Shown here piece after piece: positions 1-7,338 of a stretch of DNA of 11,226 nucleotides. A model generated the notes under the pieces. That model did not search any database. It was not told where the DNA came from and saw only the letters and a program-made list of their open reading frames with translations. Origin of the DNA: Flammeovirgaceae bacterium UBA976 (GTDB taxonomy: Bacteria; Bacteroidota; Bacteroidia; Cytophagales; Cyclobacteriaceae). A program made the position numbers and the translations under genes. The DNA is taken from contig DBBU01000052.1 of assembly GCA_002292365.1 (NCBI GenBank), forward strand, positions 15,625 to 26,850, read 5' to 3'. Position 1 is the first letter of the stretch, and the number at the start of each line of letters is the position of its first letter.

Positions 1-39
1 CTTTTCACTCCGTTCGGTTGTAACCAATAAACTCCCCGC

Positions 40-1890
40 ATGAATACATATTTTAGATTGCTTCAATACGCCAAACCTTACAAGTGGTTAATCCCTCAAT
101 ACTTTGTTTATACGCTGTTATTTGTTCTCTTCAGTATAGTTAACCTAGCTGTTTTAGCCCCTTTACTCAATTTACTGTTTAAGCCCGCTTCGACAGCTGC
201 AGCCGAAACAACTTCAGTTGATTCTAATCCTTGGTCACTAGAGCAATTTTATACTTATTTAAATGAATTCATTGCTACACAAACCAAAGAAGATGCGCTT
301 TACACCATCTGCCTGATTCTCATCATTTCAGTGGTCTTTGCAAACCTCTTTAATTACCTGACCCTTATGCTTCAGGCAAAAGCGCGAACAAATGCGGTAA
401 CAAACCTCAGAAATTCAGTTTTTAATCGAATTACCGAATTAGATATGGGTTATTTTACAGACGCTCGCAAAGGGGATCTCATGACCAAAGTAAGCACCGA
501 TGTTCAAAACATAGAAGCTACCATTGTCAATTCGCTCACGGTGCTTTTCAAAGAACCTTTTTTAATTATGGGCTATTTCTTTATCTTATTTTTTATCTCT
601 GCAGAGCTTACTTTTTACACGCTACTTTTAGTTCCTCTCTCTGGATCAGCCATTTCTTACATCGCTAAAAGGCTGAAAAGAAGAGCTCAATTTACTCAAG
701 AATCTATCAGCAGGTTAACCAATATACTAGAAGAAACGTTATCAGGGATAAGAATCATCAAAGCATTTAATGCGCAATGGTACACGCAAAAAAAATTCAC
801 AAGCGAGGCTGGCGTTTATGCTCGCCAAAGTATGAAAATGGCCACAAAATCAAATCTTTCAGCACCTCTAGCTCAGGTACTGGGGACCTCAATGCTCTGC
901 TTAATTCTATTAATTGGAGGCCATATGGTATTAAGTGATTCGCATCAATTAGATCCTTCCAAATTTATTCTCTTTTTAATTACTTTTGGTCAACTCATCG
1001 TCCCTGCCAAGAACATTGCCAATGCATTTACTAATATTCAGAAAGGTTTGGTTTCAAGTGAGCGCGTATTTCAACTAATTGATACACCCATAAAGGTAAC
1101 CGACCATGAAAATGCACAAGATTTAATAAACTACAAATCACATATCTCCTTCGAGGGGGTTGATTTTGCTTATGCAGATCGAAAAGTCCTAAATGACATC
1201 AGTTTCCATATTACCAAAGGTAGCACTGTGGCCATGGTAGGCCAATCTGGAGGTGGAAAATCAACCATTGCTGATCTTTTGGCCCGATTTTATGATCCCG
1301 CAAAAGGCTCAATAAGAGTAGATGGATTAGACATCAAAGACATTACCATCTCCTCCTTAAGAAAAAAAATGGGTATTGTCACCCAAGAGTCTATTTTATT
1401 TAATGATACCATCCGTCAAAATATTTCCTTTGGCAAAGCTGAGGCTGACTTAGAAGAAATCATCGCAGCTGCTAAAATCGCAAATGCACACCAGTTTATC
1501 ATGCAGCTTGAAAAGGGTTATGATACCATCATTGGTGAGCAAGGTTCTAAATTGTCAGGAGGACAAAAACAAAGAATGAGCATCGCACGTGCCCTCCTCA
1601 AAAATCCTGAAATCCTCATTTTGGATGAGGCCACTTCAGCCCTAGATTCTGAGTCTGAAAAACTGGTACAAGATGCAATACTCAATCTGACAAAAAACAG
1701 GACGACCTTAGTAATTGCCCATAGATTAAGTACCATCCAAAATGCAGACCTAATTTTGGTCCTCAAAGAGGGCAAAATCATTCAATCAGGCAGCCATCTG
1801 GAATTAATTAAGGAAGCTGGGGTTTATAAAACGCTTTTGGAAATTCAGAATCTGCCTCATTCACAAACAGCATCAAGTTCCCCTAAATAA
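40..1890 (+). CDS. MsbA-like ABC exporter, fused permease and ATPase
   Basis: A half-transporter of 616 residues in the inner membrane, expected to work as a homodimer that flips lipid A-core or another hydrophobic substrate using ATP. The N-terminal half has about six membrane helices (roughly residues 18-47, 86-110, 173-189, 191-212, 279-297 and 309-325). A polar loop of about 38 residues separates the first two. The C-terminal nucleotide-binding domain is complete: Walker A GQSGGGKST at 401-409 (K407), Q-loop VTQES, signature LSGGQ at 505-509, Walker B ILILDE ending D529-E530, and H-loop H561. Only 52 bp separate it from the next gene, and gmhA follows, so the neighbourhood points to LPS assembly. 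The substrate cannot be read from the sequence; a drug or other lipid exporter is possible. The start was chosen as the first ATG with a full first helix. No promoter is visible in the 39 bases before it, so transcription probably begins outside the window. Confidence 0.93.
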   Translation: MNTYFRLLQYAKPYKWLIPQYFVYTLLFVLFSIVNLAVLAPLLNLLFKPASTAAAETTSVDSNPWSLEQFYTYLNEFIATQTKEDALYTICLILIISVVFANLFNYLTLMLQAKARTNAVTNLRNSVFNRITELDMGYFTDARKGDLMTKVSTDVQNIEATIVNSLTVLFKEPFLIMGYFFILFFISAELTFYTLLLVPLSGSAISYIAKRLKRRAQFTQESISRLTNILEETLSGIRIIKAFNAQWYTQKKFTSEAGVYARQSMKMATKSNLSAPLAQVLGTSMLCLILLIGGHMVLSDSHQLDPSKFILFLITFGQLIVPAKNIANAFTNIQKGLVSSERVFQLIDTPIKVTDHENAQDLINYKSHISFEGVDFAYADRKVLNDISFHITKGSTVAMVGQSGGGKSTIADLLARFYDPAKGSIRVDGLDIKDITISSLRKKMGIVTQESILFNDTIRQNISFGKAEADLEEIIAAAKIANAHQFIMQLEKGYDTIIGEQGSKLSGGQKQRMSIARALLKNPEILILDEATSALDSESEKLVQDAILNLTKNRTTLVIAHRLSTIQNADLILVLKEGKIIQSGSHLELIKEAGVYKTLLEIQNLPHSQTASSSPK

Positions 1891-1942
1891 TAATTTCATT
1901 TGTCCTTTATGTATTAACTTTAAATATCTCATTTGAACTGAA

Positions 1943-2308
1943 ATGATAAAGCTTAAAAATGCTTTTTTGATTCTTTACCTCGTGGCGGCAATCTCATCTA
2001 TCATTATGATCTATTACGAAGCTACCATACTCGAGATCATTCAAGATTGGGGCTACTGGTTGGCTCTCAAACAACTCCCAGTGATTGGAGCCAATCTCAT
2101 TTTACTGTTATCGATGCTGATGTTACTCGAGGTCATTGTTCAAAAGTTCACCATCAACAAGCTTAAAATTAAAATCAGAGAGCAAACGGCTGAGGTCATG
2201 TCCATAAAATCAAAATTATATGATCAAATAACCCATGATGATAGCTCCAATTCTGAATCAAACGATGATCCCAACCAACATTCTTTAGAAGAAAATGAAG
2301 ATTACTAA
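1943..2308 (+). CDS. small two-helix membrane protein, LapA-like architecture
   Basis: A 121-residue protein that I cannot assign to a family by sequence. It has two hydrophobic helices (about 7-25 and 46-67), joined by a short segment rich in aromatic and acidic residues. A lysine-rich stretch at 70-96 could form a coiled coil ([11 protein letters not shown] and onward). A disordered acidic tail at 97-121 is rich in Asp, Glu, Ser and Asn. The gene sits 52 bp after the ABC exporter and overlaps gmhA by 14 nt, so it is probably co-transcribed and translationally coupled with LPS genes. The order of two N-terminal helices, cytoplasmic coiled coil and disordered tail is also that of LapA (YciS), which helps control LpxC turnover in E. 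coli. This is a similarity of layout and context, not of recognisable sequence. The function is unknown. Confidence 0.82.
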   Translation: MIKLKNAFLILYLVAAISSIIMIYYEATILEIIQDWGYWLALKQLPVIGANLILLLSMLMLLEVIVQKFTINKLKIKIREQTAEVMSIKSKLYDQITHDDSSNSESNDDPNQHSLEENEDY

Positions 2309-2885
2309 TCAGATTGAAATAATAGAACAAGAGCTGCAAGAAGCCCATCAAGTATTGTCGAACTTCATGGCCGACCCTAAATTGATCAAAACCATCGCCG
2401 AAATGGCTCATCTCATGACCCAAGCCATAGAAAGTGGAGGTAAAATAATCACTTGTGGCAACGGGGGTTCACATTGCGATGCTATGCATTTCGCCGAAGA
2501 ACTTACCGGTCGATACAGAAATGACCGTAAATCCCTGCCTGCTATCGCTATTTCTGATGCAGCACACCTCACTTGCGTGGGTAATGATTATGGTTATGAA
2601 TTCATATTTTCAAGATTTATAGAGGGGATGGGCCATAATGGCGATGTGCTTTTAGCCATCAGCACGAGTGGCAATTCTATGAACATTGTAAATGCAGTAA
2701 AGGCCGCAAAAGAAAAGAATATGAAAACCATTTTACTTGCCGGAAAAGATGGGGGTAAGCTGGCAAATATAGCAGATAGGATATTGATTGTACCGCATTT
2801 TGGATTTGCGGATAGGATTCAAGAAATACATATCAAGATCATCCACATTTTGATCTTATTAATTGAGCAAAAAATAACTCATTAA
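2295..2885 (+). CDS. gmhA: GmhA, sedoheptulose-7-phosphate isomerase
   Basis: A cytoplasmic SIS-domain enzyme of 196 residues that converts D-sedoheptulose 7-phosphate to D-glycero-D-manno-heptose 7-phosphate, the first step of ADP-heptose synthesis for the LPS core. It matches remembered E. coli GmhA (192 residues) closely over its whole length, including [19 protein letters not shown] near 54-72, STSGNS and [13 protein letters not shown]. The metal and catalytic residues of the E. coli enzyme (H61, E65, Q172, H180) fall on H65, E69, Q176 and H184, a constant offset of four. The start lies inside the 3' end of the preceding membrane-protein gene (14-nt overlap), which suggests translational coupling. 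No strong terminator follows; a short inverted repeat lies 20 nt downstream. It is more probably true GmhA than DiaA or another SIS protein because the active-site residues are all kept. Confidence 0.96.
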   Translation: MKITNQIEIIEQELQEAHQVLSNFMADPKLIKTIAEMAHLMTQAIESGGKIITCGNGGSHCDAMHFAEELTGRYRNDRKSLPAIAISDAAHLTCVGNDYGYEFIFSRFIEGMGHNGDVLLAISTSGNSMNIVNAVKAAKEKNMKTILLAGKDGGKLANIADRILIVPHFGFADRIQEIHIKIIHILILLIEQKITH

Positions 2886-2904
2886 TAATTTAATATTGAG
2901 AATC

Positions 2905-2918
2905 ATCCTTCAAAGGAT
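2905..2918. repeat. short perfect inverted repeat after gmhA
   Basis: ATCCTT-CA-AAGGAT is a perfect 6-base inverted repeat 20 nt after the gmhA stop. As RNA it can form only a 5-bp AT-rich stem with a 4-nt loop, and no T-run follows, so it is a poor intrinsic terminator. It may be a protein-binding palindrome or chance. Confidence 0.3.
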
Positions 2919-2949
2919 AGTTTCCTAGCAAGCCTAAGTAAATCTCATT

Positions 2950-3081
2950 ATGAAATATTCAGATCCAGATTGGTTTCATAAACTAATAAAATATGATCAA
3001 TTAAAAGAGCTTGATTCTTACAAAGTAGATCAGTTCTGTAAGTCTCGCAATGTGCATCCACCTAATAGGCATAGAACTTAA
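2950..3081 (+). CDS. possible 43-residue hypothetical protein
   Basis: An ATG-started frame of 43 codons beginning MKYSDPDWFHKL and ending NRHRT before TAA. An in-frame stop lies shortly upstream, so it does not extend leftward as it stands. The product is charged and aromatic (Asp, Lys, Tyr, Trp), with no signal peptide or membrane helix. I recognise no family. The composition is protein-like, but the frame is short enough to arise by chance. It could be a small gene or the surviving piece of a decayed one. It lies 64 nt after gmhA, with no clear promoter of its own. Confidence 0.3.
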   Translation: MKYSDPDWFHKLIKYDQLKELDSYKVDQFCKSRNVHPPNRHRT

Positions 3082-3148
3082 TTCATTACACAAAAAACCC
3101 AGGTTCAAGACATTAAATACTGACTAGGGAAGTAAAGTTGATTCTAGG

Positions 3149-3179
3149 TTTGTAATTACGACAAGTGTCATGTACTTTG
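3149..3179 (+). promoter_or_regulatory. Bacteroidota-type promoter for yifB
   Basis: TTTG at 3149-3152 is followed after 20 nt by TACTTTG at 3173-3179. This is close to the -33 TTTG / -7 TAnnTTTG pattern read by the primary sigma factor of Bacteroidota. Transcription would start a few bases downstream, leaving a leader of about 25 nt before the yifB ATG. It is the best promoter match I found in the window. Confidence 0.5.
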
Positions 3180-3211
3180 ACCTGCTCTATCAATGATTAT
3201 TTTAATAAATT

Positions 3212-4750
3212 ATGTTCGCTAAAACCTATGGCAGTGCGATATACGGTGTTGATGCCTTCATTATAACAATTGAAGTAGATGTTGGCCCAGGAACCCAATT
3301 TTTTGTGGTAGGACTTCATGATTCGGCCGTTAACGAAAGTCAACAGCGGGTGGAAGCAGCAATTAAGGTTTATAACTACCACATGCCCCGACAGAAGATT
3401 GTGGTAAATTTGGCTCCAGCCGATATCAAAAAAGAAGGCTCCTTTTATGACCTCCCCATTGCATTAGCCATCTTAAGCGCCTCTAATCAAGTTGATTTAC
3501 CCTCGCTTGATAAATATTTAGTGATGGGAGAATTATCCCTAAACGGCCAATTGCGCCCACTCAGAGGTATCCTGCCCATTGCAATCGAAGCTCGAAAACA
3601 AGGATTTAAAGGATTCATATTACCCAAAGAAAACGCGAGGGAAGCGGCCATTGTAGATCAGCTAGAAATCATTGGTGTCACAAATATCAAAGAAGCAGTA
3701 GAACATTTAAATGGGAAAAATGTCATTGCTCCCATGCAGTATAATACCCGAGAAAACTTCGAGTTTTATCAAAATGAATATGGGGTAGATTTTTCAGATG
3801 TACAAGGGCAAGAAAACATCAAAAGAGCTTTTGAAATTGCTGCCGCAGGGGGGCATAATGTTATCATGATTGGTCCTCCCGGAGCAAGGAAAACCATGTT
3901 GGCCAAGAGAATTGCTTCAATTTTACCCCCTTTAAACCTTTATGAAGCCCTAGAAACGACCAAAATACATTCTGTTGCAGGAAAACTCGGAACTGATGCT
4001 CATCTCATTTCGACACGCCCATTTCAGGCACCCCACTATACGGTAAGTAATGTCGCACTGGCAGGAGGATGGAATATTCCGCAACCTGGTGAAATTTCTT
4101 TGGCCAATAATGGTATTCTTTTTTTAAACGAGCTTCCTGAATTTAAACGTTCGGTCCTTGAGGTCCTCAGGCAGCCTCTCGAAGAGCGCCACATCACCAT
4201 CTCAAGAGCGCGAGGATCCATTGATTATCCTGCGAATTTTATGTTGATTGCCAGTATGAACCCTTGCCCCTGTGGCTTTTATAACCATCCAGAAAAAGAA
4301 TGCATATGTTCCCCAGATGCCGTACAGCGTTATTTCAATAAAATCAGTAGCCCGTTGATGGATCGTATAGATCTCCATGTGGAGGTAACCCCTGTTCCCT
4401 TTGATCAGATGACTCCAAGTAAAAAGTCTGAAAGTAGTACGGCGATTCGTGATCGCGTCATCTCCGCTCGAAATCGTCAGAAATTAAGATTTGAAAGTCA
4501 TCCTGCCATTCATAATAACGCGATGATGCCTGCGCAAATGGTCAAAAATATCTGCTCCATTAACGCCGCAGGTAAGATATTACTAAAAACAGCTATGGAT
4601 AGATTAGGGCTTTCGGCCAGGGCCTATGATAGAATTTTGAAAGTGGCCCGCACCATTGCCGACTTAGCAGAAAAAGATGATATTCTCATCGAACATCTAG
4701 CCGAGGCCATTCAATATAGAAGTTTAGATCGAGAAAATTGGGCGAGTTAG
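3212..4750 (+). CDS. yifB: YifB/ComM-family AAA+ protein with degraded ATPase motifs
   Basis: A full-length (512-residue) cytoplasmic member of the Mg-chelatase-like YifB/ComM family; ComM is a hexameric helicase that promotes branch migration during natural transformation. The N-terminal ChlI/Lon-S5-like domain (about 1-170) begins MFAKTYGSAIYGVDAF and contains NLAPADIKKEGSFYDLPIALAIL. The AAA+ core (about 190-400) and the C-terminal helical domain, with LSARAYDRILKVARTIADLA and SLDRENW, are both present. The sensor-like segment SMNPCPCGF and the DRIDLHVEV segment are intact. However, Walker A reads GPPGARKT at 221-228, with R226 where Gly is required. Walker B reads LFLNE at 303-307, with N306 replacing Asp. 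Neighbouring positions that are near-invariant also differ: H36, N41, Y276, N280, W287 and N299. The frame is unbroken, so this may be a pseudoenzyme or a gene at an early stage of decay. It has its own promoter and terminator and is probably monocistronic. Confidence 0.95.
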   Translation: MFAKTYGSAIYGVDAFIITIEVDVGPGTQFFVVGLHDSAVNESQQRVEAAIKVYNYHMPRQKIVVNLAPADIKKEGSFYDLPIALAILSASNQVDLPSLDKYLVMGELSLNGQLRPLRGILPIAIEARKQGFKGFILPKENAREAAIVDQLEIIGVTNIKEAVEHLNGKNVIAPMQYNTRENFEFYQNEYGVDFSDVQGQENIKRAFEIAAAGGHNVIMIGPPGARKTMLAKRIASILPPLNLYEALETTKIHSVAGKLGTDAHLISTRPFQAPHYTVSNVALAGGWNIPQPGEISLANNGILFLNELPEFKRSVLEVLRQPLEERHITISRARGSIDYPANFMLIASMNPCPCGFYNHPEKECICSPDAVQRYFNKISSPLMDRIDLHVEVTPVPFDQMTPSKKSESSTAIRDRVISARNRQKLRFESHPAIHNNAMMPAQMVKNICSINAAGKILLKTAMDRLGLSARAYDRILKVARTIADLAEKDDILIEHLAEAIQYRSLDRENWAS

Positions 4751-4752
4751 TA

Positions 4753-4773
4753 GGGGCTGATGCCTCATTTTTT
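4753..4773 (+). terminator. likely intrinsic terminator after yifB
   Basis: GGGGC (4753-4757), loop TGAT, GCCTC (4762-4766) form a 5-bp stem with one G-T wobble. After one A comes a run of six T (4768-4773). It begins 2 nt after the yifB stop codon. The stem is short, so confidence is moderate. Confidence 0.45.
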
Positions 4774-4836
4774 ACACAAAAAAAATTTAGGGTAGATGGC
4801 GAAGAAATAATTAGACTTTAGCTCAAGTAACGATTA

Positions 4837-4865
4837 TTGACCTAAATTTAATCTCATAATATTTG
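4837..4865 (+). promoter_or_regulatory. possible promoter for the ceramidase-like operon
   Basis: TTG at 4837-4839 is followed after 20 nt by TATTTG (4860-4865), within TAATATTTG. This resembles the Bacteroidota -33/-7 arrangement, though the downstream box is not a perfect TAnnTTTG. It lies about 50 nt before the start of the three-gene operon and after the yifB terminator, which is where a promoter would be needed. Confidence 0.33.
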
Positions 4866-4915
4866 CAGATAATTTCAACCATAATAAAATTGATCCAAGA
4901 GCAAATCACGATATC

Positions 4916-6265
4916 ATGCTTAAAAAAACGCTCCTCCTCACTTCTGGTCTCCTCATTATTTTTCTTTCCAGCACCCTTACTCGTGTAGATCGTACCTCAT
5001 ACAAAGTACTTGATTTTTATAAAAAAAGTATCCATGAAATCAATCAGTTACTGACAAAAAATCCCAGTCGCTCCATCGGAGATACCTTGTTGATAGGGTT
5101 CGCCCGGGCCAACTTGACCCCTTCCGACTTGGCTCCTTTAGCGGGTTATGGGAATCGACGACCCAAAGAAATGACGAGCGTTCATGACTCCATCTACGTT
5201 AGCACTACCGTCATAAATAACGGTAAAAATAAAATCGCCATCGTCTCAGCAGACCTGTTGATTATTCCGCCAAAAGTAACTACCCTTTTAAAAAAAAAAC
5301 TTTTTAATACGGGTTGGTCCGTACCGGAAGTTTTTCTTTCGGCTACCCATACGCATTCCAGTTTAGGGGGTTGGGCACCCGGCTTGGTAGGTAATATGAT
5401 CGCAGGAACCTACGATGCCAAGTACCCTGAATTTATCGCCAATCAAATCATAGCCAGTATTCAAATGGCGGAGAAAAGGTTAAATGCTGGTGCTTGGAGT
5501 TTTAATGAATTATCCATTCCTACATTGATTAGTAATCGCCTCGTCGGTACCCAAGGCATTACCGATACCTCCTTAAAACTCATAGCCTTAAAATCAGGCA
5601 TGCAAGAAGGAGTACATGTCTTTTACGGTGCCCATGCCACATGCCTCTCTGGTGAAAATAAACAAATGTCTAGAGATTATCCCGGCGTTTTCTCTGATTG
5701 GATGGTGAAGAATACTCCCCTCGATTTTGCTGTTTACAGCGCCGGCGCCGTAGCAAGTATGGGTCCAGAAACTGGTCCAAAACAAGGATTTGATCGCGCT
5801 CAATTTATGGGTGAAGAAATGGCCAAGCAAGTCGCTTTAATTCAGCAATTTGGATTTCCTTATGAAAATCAATTAAATCTTAGCTTTTTTAGAATACCTC
5901 TTTTTTTAAGACAGCCAATAGTCAAAATTTCTGAAAACTGGGCGCTTCGTCCATGGGTCTTTAAATGGGCATTTGGTCACTCCCCATTGGAAATCTCCAT
6001 GATTCAGCTTAATGATTTGATCATGATTGGATTGCCTTGTGATTTCTCCGGAGAATTGGCAGTGGAGTTGTATGCCTATGCCAAGGCCAAAAATCTAAAT
6101 CTAATTATCTCATCATTTAACGGTGGATATGCAGGATATGTCCCTGATGACAAATGGTATGATTTGGAAAAATATGAGCCCCGTTCCATGAGTTGGTATG
6201 GGCATGATAGCGGTGCCTATTTTGTTGAGATCATCAAACTTTTAATCGATTACAATCAATCATGA
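4916..6265 (+). CDS. neutral/alkaline ceramidase-like hydrolase, single domain
   Basis: A 449-residue protein of the neutral/alkaline non-lysosomal ceramidase N-terminal-domain family, zinc amidases that cut the N-acyl bond of ceramides. Residues 5-22 form a hydrophobic signal peptide or membrane anchor without a lipobox cysteine, so it acts in the periplasm or at the inner membrane surface. Family landmarks are GFARANLTP, SATHTHSS (H145, H147), YGAHAT (H240), FSGE (E380) and GGYAGYVP (Y405, Y408). These fit the His-His-Glu-Tyr zinc site known from Pseudomonas aeruginosa ceramidase. Two things are unusual. It lacks the C-terminal domain of classical ceramidases, which are about 650-700 residues. 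The loop that normally carries the catalytic serine (G[D/N]xSPN) reads SAGAVASMG at 275-283, with A280 at the serine position and S281 next to it. The natural substrate is therefore uncertain: sphingolipid, another N-acyl lipid, or something else. Its stop overlaps the next start (ATGA). Confidence 0.85.
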   Translation: MLKKTLLLTSGLLIIFLSSTLTRVDRTSYKVLDFYKKSIHEINQLLTKNPSRSIGDTLLIGFARANLTPSDLAPLAGYGNRRPKEMTSVHDSIYVSTTVINNGKNKIAIVSADLLIIPPKVTTLLKKKLFNTGWSVPEVFLSATHTHSSLGGWAPGLVGNMIAGTYDAKYPEFIANQIIASIQMAEKRLNAGAWSFNELSIPTLISNRLVGTQGITDTSLKLIALKSGMQEGVHVFYGAHATCLSGENKQMSRDYPGVFSDWMVKNTPLDFAVYSAGAVASMGPETGPKQGFDRAQFMGEEMAKQVALIQQFGFPYENQLNLSFFRIPLFLRQPIVKISENWALRPWVFKWAFGHSPLEISMIQLNDLIMIGLPCDFSGELAVELYAYAKAKNLNLIISSFNGGYAGYVPDDKWYDLEKYEPRSMSWYGHDSGAYFVEIIKLLIDYNQS

Positions 6266-7338
6266 AAATCACTCGACCTACTTTAATCATCGATGAAGTC
6301 AAAGCAAGAAAAAACATTGCCTTTATGGCTGAAAAGGCCAAAAAATCTAACATGGTGTTTAGGCCTCATTTTAAAACCCATCAATCTGCGACTGTAGCGC
6401 GGTGGTTCCGTGAAATGGAAGTAAACCACATTGCTGTTTCCTCTCTCGCCATGGCCCATTATTTTTATAGGCATGGTTGGGATGACATCCATATTGCCTT
6501 CCCTTATAACGTGTTGGAACATCAAGAACTCAATGAATTAGCCAAGCACATAAAGCTGACCGTATCAATCGAATCTCAGCAAGCCTTAACACATCTTAAA
6601 TCCCATATGAAAACCCCCATCCGTTATATGATTAAAACAGATGTCGGTTATGGAAGAACGGGAATTGATGCGAGTAATTGGGAATCTATTTTATCATTGG
6701 CCGATCAAGGAAATTCAATATGTCAATTTTCTGGATTGATGGCACATGCCGGGCATACTTATGATGCTCATGGTACAGATGAGATTGAAAAAGTGCATAA
6801 AAAAAGTCTCCAAAAACTGGAAATCTTAGTCAACCGATTTAGAGACCCTCCCTTTGTAAGCTATGGGGATACCCCTTCTTGTTCTATCTCTGAAAATTTC
6901 AAACTGATCTCCGAATTTCGCTGCGGAAACTTCGTTTATTATGATCTGACACAAGTGGCGATAGGCTCTTGCGCGGTTGATCAAATCGCAGTAGCTATGG
7001 CTTGCCCAATTGTGGCAGAACATTATTATCGTAATGAAGTGGTTATCTATGGTGGTGCCGTCCATTTTTCTAAAGATTTCGTCATGAGTCCTCGTAAGCA
7101 TTTTGGCCAAATTGTAACTTTTAATCAAAATGGCTGGACAATTTATGAGGGTGTCTATCTCAAAAAAATATCTCAAGAGCACGGCATCATTCATTTACCC
7201 AAAAATGTTGATAAAAATCAATTCTCTCTCGGCCATATTATAGGTATCTTACCAGTCCATTCATGTCTTACAGCAGATCTCATGATGGGGCAAGAAACAC
7301 TTAGTGGTCACCCAATAGATAAAATGATGCGAATATGA
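6262..7338 (+). CDS. D-serine dehydratase / D-threonine aldolase-family PLP enzyme
   Basis: A cytoplasmic fold-type III (alanine racemase-like) PLP enzyme of 358 residues, acting on D-amino acids that carry a beta-hydroxyl. The PLP lysine is K38 in RPHFKTH (34-40). Other family marks are KTDVGYGRTGI, GLMAHAGHTYD, GNFVYYDLTQ, GGAVHFSKD and LPVHSCLTADL near the C-terminus. In that last motif the metal-binding pair is H333-x-C335. The His-x-Cys pair is the form in eukaryotic-type D-serine dehydratases, while D-threonine aldolases have His-x-Asp, so dehydration of D-serine, 3-hydroxy-D-aspartate or D-threonine is more likely than aldol cleavage (inference). There is no signal peptide. Its ATG overlaps the ceramidase-like stop and its TGA overlaps the start of the GH3 gene, both as ATGA, so all three should be translated in fixed proportion. 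Confidence 0.9.
   Translation: MKITRPTLIIDEVKARKNIAFMAEKAKKSNMVFRPHFKTHQSATVARWFREMEVNHIAVSSLAMAHYFYRHGWDDIHIAFPYNVLEHQELNELAKHIKLTVSIESQQALTHLKSHMKTPIRYMIKTDVGYGRTGIDASNWESILSLADQGNSICQFSGLMAHAGHTYDAHGTDEIEKVHKKSLQKLEILVNRFRDPPFVSYGDTPSCSISENFKLISEFRCGNFVYYDLTQVAIGSCAVDQIAVAMACPIVAEHYYRNEVVIYGGAVHFSKDFVMSPRKHFGQIVTFNQNGWTIYEGVYLKKISQEHGIIHLPKNVDKNQFSLGHIIGILPVHSCLTADLMMGQETLSGHPIDKMMRI

Larger units (their letters stand above)
2886..3211. other. gap between gmhA and yifB
   Basis: This 326-base AT-rich stretch has no convincing large gene on either strand. It holds a short inverted repeat just after gmhA, one possible 43-codon ORF and, at its right end, a promoter for yifB. I see no tRNA, riboswitch or insertion-sequence end in it. 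Confidence 0.7.

Noticed and set aside
1..43. Possible 3' end of an upstream gene: one frame reads LFTPFGCNQ to TAA at 28-30, another reads FSLRSVVTNKLPA to TGA at 41-43, which would overlap the exporter ATG.
   Set aside because: Too short to tell which frame, if either, is coding.
1518..1781. Open frame on the minus strand inside the ABC exporter gene (similar ones within gmhA, yifB, the ceramidase-like, PLP, bestrophin and lipA genes).
   Set aside because: All lie opposite clearly coding genes with recognisable domains, and none resembles a known protein.
3086..3097. TTACACAAAAAA occurs here and again at 4772-4783.
   Set aside because: A 12-base A-rich match in AT-rich intergenic DNA, in unrelated contexts, is likely chance.
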